The notes under the pieces are model-generated. The model had not been told where the DNA came from and made no database searches. It saw nothing but the letters and a program-made list of their open reading frames with translations. The translations under genes were made by a program, and so were the position numbers. 64,000 nucleotides of DNA from Agrocybe praecox (Eukaryota; Basidiomycota; Agaricomycetes; Agaricales; Agrocybaceae): contig OZ024847.1 in the NCBI GenBank assembly GCA_964017145.1, positions 806,001 through 870,000 on the forward strand, read 5' to 3'. Numbering within the stretch: the first letter of the stretch is position 1; each line of letters opens with the position of its first letter. This document shows positions 56,650-64,000 of this stretch, piece by piece.

Positions 56650-57496
56650 TGTGTGTGAGCAGCAGACTAGGAAGGGGTATAAGAATGTCAGACGAAGGTT
56701 TATATGAGCAGTGGGTTGCAGTGCTTGCCTAGTACATGCGGCAGAGCCCAGCACCGCCATTACTAAACTATGAACAGGTGGTATAAATAGCACGGAGGCA
56801 ACAAACCCCGATTTGTGATATTCTGAGATGACTAGAATACATTGTGTATCGTATTAACATAGTATAGGAAATAACGAGGATGAAGACATACAAATTGGTC
56901 ACGATCTCGCATGAAATTCGTATTCGAAGCTTTCTACGGGAGCAACGGATTTAAGAAAGCACCCTCAGCGGATCATGCAATTACCAAGAAATCGACACCA
57001 GAAGTTCGAAGCCAGAAAGAGGTGGCGCATCCACAACTGCGACTTCCTCATGGAGGCTCTTGTTTTCTTTGTCTTTTCTTCTGGTCAACTGCGAGTCCGT
57101 GATCTGGCATTAGACTTCACATCCATAACAATGAAGGTAACGAAATTTACGCAACCGACGGACTATCTCTGCACAGACACGATGATGCACTAGCTACAAT
57201 CTAGAGTACACGCAAAAGACGAGCTGGATACGGATGTGCAAGAGAGTAGTTCCCACAAACATGCATGGACTCACCGGTCGACACAGTCAACGTCTATACA
57301 GAGTAACAGAGCTGGAAGCATGTCTCTGACAGGAAAGTAGGGTATTCTATCATGAAGACAGATCGTTAACGCATATGCAAGCATAGAACAGGAACAACCG
57401 ACTTACTAGGCATAAAGTGGGAGGTCAAGGTGGTTACAATCAACCTACCCGAGCTTCTATAAAGATATTCTACCCGCAACTAAGTCGACATCATTG
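56650..57496. other. Upstream region of copy 3
   Basis: The first 150 bp are conserved with the other two units (promoter side). Beyond that it is strongly diverged and contains no convincing gene. Confidence 0.35.
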
Positions 57497-58190
57497 TCAA
57501 CCAGGATGGCATGGCCTGAAAAAGCGACGCTAGCCAAGGATACAAATGAGTGGAAGTCAAATTCACGCAACAGTACATTGTACTTGGAAGTTATGGGCTT
57601 CCTCAACGGCAGTACCTCGCCGGTGTCGAATGTATTGATGTTCTAAAGTGACATAGCATGCTGAAATGAAGAGGCATTTGAGTATATATGTACTTAGAGC
57701 GGGTGGTACATACACAAGTTTCGTAAGATCGCACATTGTCAATGGGCACGTCGTCGAGATCAGGGGGTCGCCATGTTGGTAGTGATCGAGAGGGCTAACG
57801 TCGGACAGCAACGATCGAGTTGGGTAGTGAGAAGGATGTCGATGGTATGCCGGTGTACAACGACTATTGATAATTTGTGAGTCCGATGTAGAACAGGTCA
57901 GCTGCTGCTGCGTACTTACCAATGGATGTCGTCCTTCCTATCCGTAACTGGGAATTTCGAGCATGGTAGGTGCCTCTCGCGGGGAGCTATACCACAGGAA
58001 GACAACATCAACACGGAGAAATACAAGAAATCGATAATTTACGCACTCAGGAGCGGTAAGGACAGGACTCTTCACTCTAAAGAGTAAAGATACACATGAA
58101 CAGGGCCCGTCGTGTATTCCTCGTTCCGGGTTTGATGTTTTTTTTTCTCCCTGAATTGGAGTCTGAACCTTGGTGCGTATTTGATTTCGT
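57497..58190 (-). pseudogene. Small multi-exon gene X, copy 3, decayed
   Basis: Blocks corresponding to exons 2-5 of gene X are recognisable (YHRHPSHYPTRSLLSDV, GDPLIS, GTAVEEAHNFQVQC, PCHPG-stop). The start codon is changed (ATACGCACC) and exon 2 has a 5-bp length difference. Confidence 0.4.
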
Positions 58191-58288
58191 TGAGCGTGAG
58201 TTTAGTTATGGACAGCAGCAGATATCTTTGATTAATGGCCGAGCAGACGAGGAAGTGAAAGCACTTAGCTTGGAATGTAACCATCACC

Positions 58289-58328
58289 GAACGGTCACGT
58301 GTATTTTTCCACTGCGCGTCGCGTTGCC
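58289..58328 (-). promoter_or_regulatory. Recurrent MCB/Myb-like motif, inverted, unit 3
   Basis: GAACGGTCACGTG then GCGCGTCGCGTTGC, about 110 bp upstream of decayed gene X copy 3, as in units 1 and 2. Confidence 0.4.
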
Positions 58329-58598
58329 ATTTACCCGGAGCCTACGAGGCCAATTATGATCCTTCTGCCTTTTCCCACCATCAATGCTGGCCATCACCGT
58401 TCGCTCAATTTGCAGTCTCTTCGGACCCCGTTGCACTCGCAGATTAAAATATTATCGCATCAAACCCCCGTCTTCTCATCGACCCCGAGTCGTACATGTA
58501 TGTTGGGATTTGCTACGTTCTGTAATTACTGCACTAATCGATAAGCCATTATATACATAGAGATTGCATGCCCAGATACCAAATTTCGTATTCCTACT

Positions 58599-60884
58599 TC
58601 ACATCATGGAGTATACAGTTACAATCATACACGAAGAGTAGAGAGCACCAAAAATTAGCTTCAGCTTGGGAGCTGCACTCGAGGTTGCGCCTGCTGGATA
58701 CGCTGCGTTCTGCACCGCATTCTTAATATCATCAGGGACGGTTGTGGCCTGGATTAGTTGTGCATAGTTGACATTTGTCGGCAGCTGGCCATGGGCGGAG
58801 AAATAAGATTCGATCTTCGGCACGTCGAAAGATGGTACTGCAGATGCTGCAGCCAACAGGGTGCCACTTGGAGCTGCTGTGAGAAGTGCACTCAAAATTT
58901 TACCTGCAGAATTATCGTCCACGACAACGAAACAAGGACTTGCGCCATCCCCGCCTGTGTGGTTGAAAAATTGGAAGTCCCCATGAGAGAATTGGTTATC
59001 CCATGGAGGCAAAATATCAGCAACATTTCCCACCAGGCTCACATGTGTCGCAAACGTCATATCTGCGGCAAGTTGATACGCGGTGGAAAAGGATTCAAAG
59101 TCGTTGGCACCCAACGGCTCGCAGTTTCGGTTCACATTCTCTGTGATATTGGCAGAAAATATAATGCTGGGAGCGTTCTGCGAGATACGAGCCTCGACGA
59201 GAGGCTTATCGCCGTTGAGCGGGAACGTCACACCAATTCCGATGAAAGGAGAAATAGTCAAGGTGAGAGTGGAGTTGAGACTCCCGCTGTGTAGCTTCAG
59301 TGGAATTGACTCAAAATTTGCGTTGTCCCTAGTAAATCAAATAATTGAAATAAGGTTCGTGTCAAGAAAATATCTCAGGAAGACATACCATCCTTGATCG
59401 CTTTCTTTTCGCCTCAAAAAGTCGAACGAAGCAAATGCTCCCGAATCAATCTGGTGAGAATGTTTCCCATCAACGGATCAAAGATATTGGTATACAATTA
59501 ATTGTACTCACCGATCCCTTAGCACCAATAGTGAAATTCACCACTCCGGACAAGTCAAGTTCGAGGGAGGCTGCAACTCCGACTTCGGGACCGATGTTTA
59601 CTAAATCACGAATCTGAAACGTCCGAATAAATCAATACTTCAGCGACCACCAGAACATTTGCTTCACAAGTGGGCGACATACCGCAATATCCGTCAGTGG
59701 TAGATTGAACAAGTCACGATCGTCGGAAAACAATACATCGCCTGCACCTAATGACACACCGAGAAGAATGGACTGATCAAAACTGTTGACCTTTGTGGTA
59801 ACAGACATCGCAGTGATATTCAAGTTCGACAAAGTTACGTTCACATCGACTGTGAAGTTGAAGTTGACGCTGCACTCGATGCATTGAATGTCGAGATGAG
59901 CGTGCTTTAGTTGACTGAAATTGAAGTGTCGTAAGCTCGCTGTTCCGCTGGACGAATCAATAAAAACTTACTCTTGGAGGGCATCAGGTAGGCCCGACGT
60001 ATCTGCTGACAGAACAGTAGTGCCGCTAAAATCTTTATTGAACGCCGAGCCGAAAATCTTTCTGCGCGCAAATTGATTTCGGATAGATTGAGGTTGCCAT
60101 ACACCAGACATTGCATGTCCTCTGAGATCAATGCTGTACGAACCGAGCTCATGTAATGGGATTGATTCAGCAAGAAGTCTGATAAGTTGACCGGTCATCA
60201 CATCCGTCTCTACTGCGTGGACTCTGGGGAAAATATCAGGAACCTGCAAGGTGGGATAATTAATTGTAATGACGTACCTCCAAGCACCCAATTCGCCTTC
60301 GATATTACATCCTTGATGTGAGGTGACAAAGTCAAGACGTTCGTATTCCTTCCATATAATTGATGCTTCCGAGGCGCTCTCTCGAGATTTGAACAGGATA
60401 TGTATACCCGAATATTTGGAGTTTGGAATAGGGTTTGGCATGCATTCAATCGACTGCAATAGCTCATCGAAGGCGCCTATCATTACAATAGGTTCCTTCT
60501 CGGAAGCGTCGAAGGAAACAACAACTGGGATGGTGACACTGGGAGAGCTTGATACACCTGGTATATCGGACATAAAATGTAAGACTTGCAATGCAGAATA
60601 TCTTGACGCAGAGAGAACTAACCATAGTCATACTCTACGACAGCAGTACTTCCGGGATGGAAGAGACTGTTTTCAGAGAGGTCCCGACGATAGAAGGACT
60701 GGGATTTTCTAGGATAAAGATTTACGGCCGTGGGTGGACGACTATTCGCGCCTAGGATAGATGCCGACAAACCTGGCTGAGTGACTATTGCCAAAAGAAA
60801 CCATGCCGTAAGTACCGCCAGCAAGTTGGAGATGGAGGATGATCCTCTGGATATCGACATATCCTGATACGAGGGAAGGAGCAT
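58599..60884 (-). CDS. Secreted, probably GPI-anchored fungal protein, six exons
   Basis: Exons 60884-60623, 60557-59972, 59914-59683, 59613-59512, 59450-59389 and 59328-58599 splice in phase into 657 aa (649 from the second ATG at 60860, which gives a more typical signal peptide). The signal hydrophobic core LLAVLTAWFLLAIV is near the N-terminus. Next comes a domain with a conserved-looking Cys-containing helix region (about 95-170), then a beta-rich domain with many N-glycosylation sequons (NVT, NIT, NFT). The C-terminus is Ala/Ser-rich followed by a hydrophobic tail after SSAAP, the pattern of a GPI signal. The arrangement recalls fungal cell-surface proteins with DUF7029/DUF7223-type domains, but that match is from memory and unverified. 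It lies outside the duplicated cluster. Confidence 0.75.
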
Positions 60885-63477
60885 ACCGAGTCCGACATTG
60901 AAGAGGAAGATTATATAGTGCTGGCATATCAGAGAAGCTCTTTATGCCGCTTGCTTGTTAGGCGCCCCAACAAAGGATAGGTGGGGAGACATACTCATCC
61001 CGTGGCTGTGATAATTCAGTTGAACTAGGTTTAATCTGGTATCGATGATCAGGGAAGCTGGGTTGTAGTAGTTCCTGGAGAACAATTTTAGTAGTAGGTT
61101 TCAATTAAGAAACCATTCCAGACCTCCGGAAATCATTGAAGTTACTTCGGTTATGCAGCAACTCATGAAAGTCACCCATTTTTAAACGACTCTCTAAATT
61201 AGTCCATCGAGAACTGTATCTTATTATGTGCACTGGTACCGGTCCGGATACACCTCCCTAGAACTATCGCGCTGTCTCTTCCCGCGTCTTCACGTCGCAA
61301 TTAGCATACAGGCACTTTTTCTAGAGAAAAGTTGAGGGAAATGGTTTTGGGAAAGGGTAAACGTGCATTGATTCCATCAACTTGAATTCAAACATCTACA
61401 TATTCCAGATGCCGGCCGTGTTGCCGGCAACGAGGCTTGTCACCCGATACTTTTGGGCCGTTGTAGTATCGTACTCACAGAGAAATCTCCGCAGGATCAA
61501 GTTTTTTCCGACCTAACACTCAGAAGAGGCCAGTTTTCTTTGTGTCTTCAAAATCTGCATCGATTCAGGCTTTTGATCATCATACAGGAGCATTTGGCGT
61601 TCCCAAGTTCCGACAGAATAAACCCTTGGGTTATCCTCAAGTAAATGCTCTGCTAAACGCTAATCATTGACGACGCTGTACTCAGGAAATAACTCTAGCC
61701 TTCTTTTCTCCTATACAAACTGGTCTATATGTCATGTCATAGAATAAATATACTGTTCTGTGATCTAGGGTGTAATCCAGGACCGAGAGCATTCCGCAGT
61801 ACCACAAACAGCATGGAAGCGAATACAATATGCCACAGATAAAAATACCAGCGAAGATATTGCCATCTCCAGCACAAAAAGATCATGTGTCACTAGGCGC
61901 TAATACTCATTGACAGGCGTCTAAGTGACCACTGTATAGTCTTGGGACCTGAGGCCTGATGCCGAGTGCATCTTTGTTAAACCATCGTCGACGTCCCCAA
62001 TGTTGCCTGAGCGGAACTCTATTGACTAATTGTGACTGCTGCCCTGAGAAATCCGCGTCCTCATCCCAAAGGTGGTTAGGGGGGCTCTGATTAATCGTTA
62101 ATTTTGACTTGACTCGCGAGAGGAATTTCCATTTCCCCACTGCGCTAGAAAGGAAGACAAGTAAATCACGAAGAATCTCGTGAAAGCAGCACGTATGCCG
62201 TCGCAGTCAGGCTGTAAATATAGGACGAACGCGAATAAATGACCGAGAATACGATCATCGCCAAGGTTCGCGAAGTATCTATGGATTGACCAATGGCAGC
62301 TGCGGGGACACTCGGGCAAGCTGTCACAACGGCAGCTAATTGTAGTCTGTGCGTTGGCACCAAAAGAGTCCCCTATAACGAAGGACCAGCTTGCAAGAAC
62401 CAATCGCGATGGTATAAGGCCACTCTAGGTATTCCGGTGAAGTTCGAACATAGCCTGCTGATACACATTATTGAGATCATTTAATCCAGCGGGCTAGAAG
62501 ATTGACGAACGTACTCGATCCACAGCCCACTGCAATGAAAGTACCGTTCGTTCGAAATAGCCTGTATGTCTCTCCACGTCGATCCACCGTCCTCACACAT
62601 CGTGTAATTCACGGATGTTGGACCTATCTCAGTTATTACTACGTCGGTGAAGCTGATTTTCCAGCAAAACGTTGTGATAGTCCGCTGAAATTTTGGCAGC
62701 AGCGTCAGACGATCTCCATTGTGTTGTAGAGTTTCTCGACAGGACTAGTAGTACCTGGTCGTAAGATTGGAGGTGAACTTTGGCACAGGATGATTGCGTT
62801 CGGTGTTGGTTGACGTGGCATAGACCCACACAGACTGGTTTTAACTTTTCCCGTCGAACTGGTGTTGTAAAAGGGTGATCTGCATTATTCAGATGAGTCG
62901 TCGGGTCTTGTGCACAAGACAAGTGGACACCGTATACGATAGGTAGGATGAGGCATTGTAAAACAGCAAACTATCATTGATAATAAGTTGGTTCATACCT
63001 CCGCTACAAAGGAATATCACTACGCACATAAAGATGCTTGAATATAATGGTCCAGTTTTCGATGCGAGGGCAGAAGACTGCAAATAGAGGTTGTTGGCCA
63101 GTTGACGGAAAGAAATCCCTCGAGAACCCCCGTCGTTGTCAGCGAGAAACTTGGAGAATGACCTTGGAATGACCAGAGGGTTGACAATTGGGCACATCAT
63201 GAAGCATCCAATTATATAGAAGTTACGTCGATGGTACCAGATATTCCATTTAGAGAGTATAGTACACCGCGAACATAGCGAGGTGGGTCCTGCGTTCCAA
63301 GTGTGTCTTTCGTTGTGGTAGAAGGAATCAGAAAGAAAAAGCTGTGCAACATACCCCGCCTGATTGGCGACGTCGCGCGCGTAAACAGCAATTGTCGTCC
63401 AGCGCTTCTTCCCAATCACAACGCTCACTCGCGCCAAACTAATGTCCAGCAATGTACGTCGGGCCATTTTTCGCTCA
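60885..63477. other. Intergenic region, no gene recognised
   Basis: Only short frames, plus a 239-codon minus frame (63,608-62,889) that overlaps IES6 exon 1 antisense and shows no protein family features. The interval before 63,478 should hold the IES6 promoter. Confidence 0.4.
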
Positions 63478-64000
63478 ATGAGCAAAGCAATTCTTACAGA
63501 ACCCTTACATAGGCCTCCTAAAGGTGGATTCAAAAGAAAGGCGCCGTCCGATGGAACAGCTACACCGTTGACACCAGTACGCATTTCATCTTCATCGCTC
63601 ACATCCACTATACAACAACTTACATGATATACACCGCAATCTAGTCCCTCGCTGTTCAGCTATCATACCTGCACCACCCACGCCCATTCAAAAACCCCAA
63701 CTACACCAAGAACGTCAACCGTCGAGCAAAGAACCTGAAGAATGTGTTGACCGCCGAACGCGAACGAGAAAGGGCAGAACGAGAAGCGAGGAGACTGGAA
63801 CGCGAGGAAGCTGTGAAAGCAGACCCTAGTTTCGCTGCCGTTGATATCCCAGAGGAGGCTCCAACATGTGCGTAAACACAAAACAGTGCACGCATGCGAG
63901 AAGACTAACGCTGATGTATCCTCTCATCACAGACACGACCATCGAGGCTCCTCCCTCTGTCATACCCCATAAACATCTCTGCGACATCACAGGATTAGAA
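63478..64000 (+). CDS. IES6: INO80 complex subunit IES6-like, 5' part (runs off the window)
   Basis: Subunit of the INO80 chromatin remodeller, which slides and exchanges nucleosomes in the nucleus. Exons 63478-63576, 63660-63867 and 63933->64000 splice in phase through GT-AG introns of 83 and 65 nt. Exon 2 encodes HPRPFKNPNYTK and a basic/acidic helix (AEREREREAR-like). Exon 3 encodes IEAPPSVIPHKHLCDITGLE, the start of the YL1_C domain that identifies IES6/YL1 proteins; the short N-terminus and RPFKNPNY favour IES6. An earlier in-frame ATG exists at 63442, so the start is not certain. The 3' end is outside. Confidence 0.85.

Noticed and set aside
62889..63608. 239-codon minus-strand open frame
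   Set aside because: Its N-terminal third is antisense to IES6 exon 1, no domain or protein-like pattern is seen, and no splice partners are apparent. Treated as a chance frame.
1..64000. CRISPR arrays, operons, ribosome binding sites
   Set aside because: The introns and gene families are those of a eukaryote, and no spaced direct-repeat array was seen.

Overview
The window reads as a basidiomycete (probably Agaricomycetes) genomic region. The signs are 45-65 nt GT-AG introns with a few GC-AG ones, a 12-exon microsomal cytochrome P450, a DIRS element, the HeLo-like protein start MADPLSIT typical of mushroom STAND/NLR-type proteins, and an IES6/YL1_C chromatin gene at the right edge. All exon chains were spliced by eye and checked for reading-frame continuity. 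No database was consulted.

Layout. (1) 1-12.4 kb: a Ty3/gypsy-type element on the minus strand (Gag 10466-8736, protease 8748-7537, Pol 7546-3722). Perfect -1 slippery heptamers sit just before both the Gag and the protease stop codons. Converging on Pol from the other strand are three spliced genes of unknown function (A <1-680, B 1210-1932, C 2303-3663). The whole stretch is peppered with a near-palindromic motif, TTCCT(A/C)GGAA, which is rare in the rest of the window. No LTR pair was recognised.
(2) 12,691-19,176: a complete-looking DIRS retroelement (Gag, RT-RNase H, tyrosine recombinase, 166-bp terminal inverted repeats differing at about one base, and a long hairpin inside the 5' repeat). 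It is inserted in a copy of a local repeat.
(3) 19.2-58.5 kb: a tandemly duplicated cluster. Each of three units has a decayed plus-strand gene-like repeat module, an intact four-exon minus-strand gene for a HeLo-like/heptad/TPR protein (1157, 1143 and 1137 aa), and a decaying small minus-strand gene. Units 1 and 2 share a 4.29-kb tract with no difference found, although the sequence on both sides is clearly diverged. An intact P450 gene (46,691-48,937) lies between units 2 and 3, and a short promoter-like motif recurs at nine sites.
(4) 58.6-60.9 kb: an intact six-exon gene for a secreted, probably GPI-anchored protein.
(5) 60.9-63.5 kb: no gene recognised. (6) 63.5 kb to the end: the 5' part of an INO80 subunit IES6-like gene.

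How it fits together: the middle looks like a fast-evolving island of putative non-self recognition or cell-death genes, bordered by conserved single-copy genes on the right and young transposons on the left. The points most worth follow-up are the motif-studded gypsy element with antisense spliced genes and a double frameshift, the HeLo-like/TPR array with its homogenised tract, and the DIRS hairpin.
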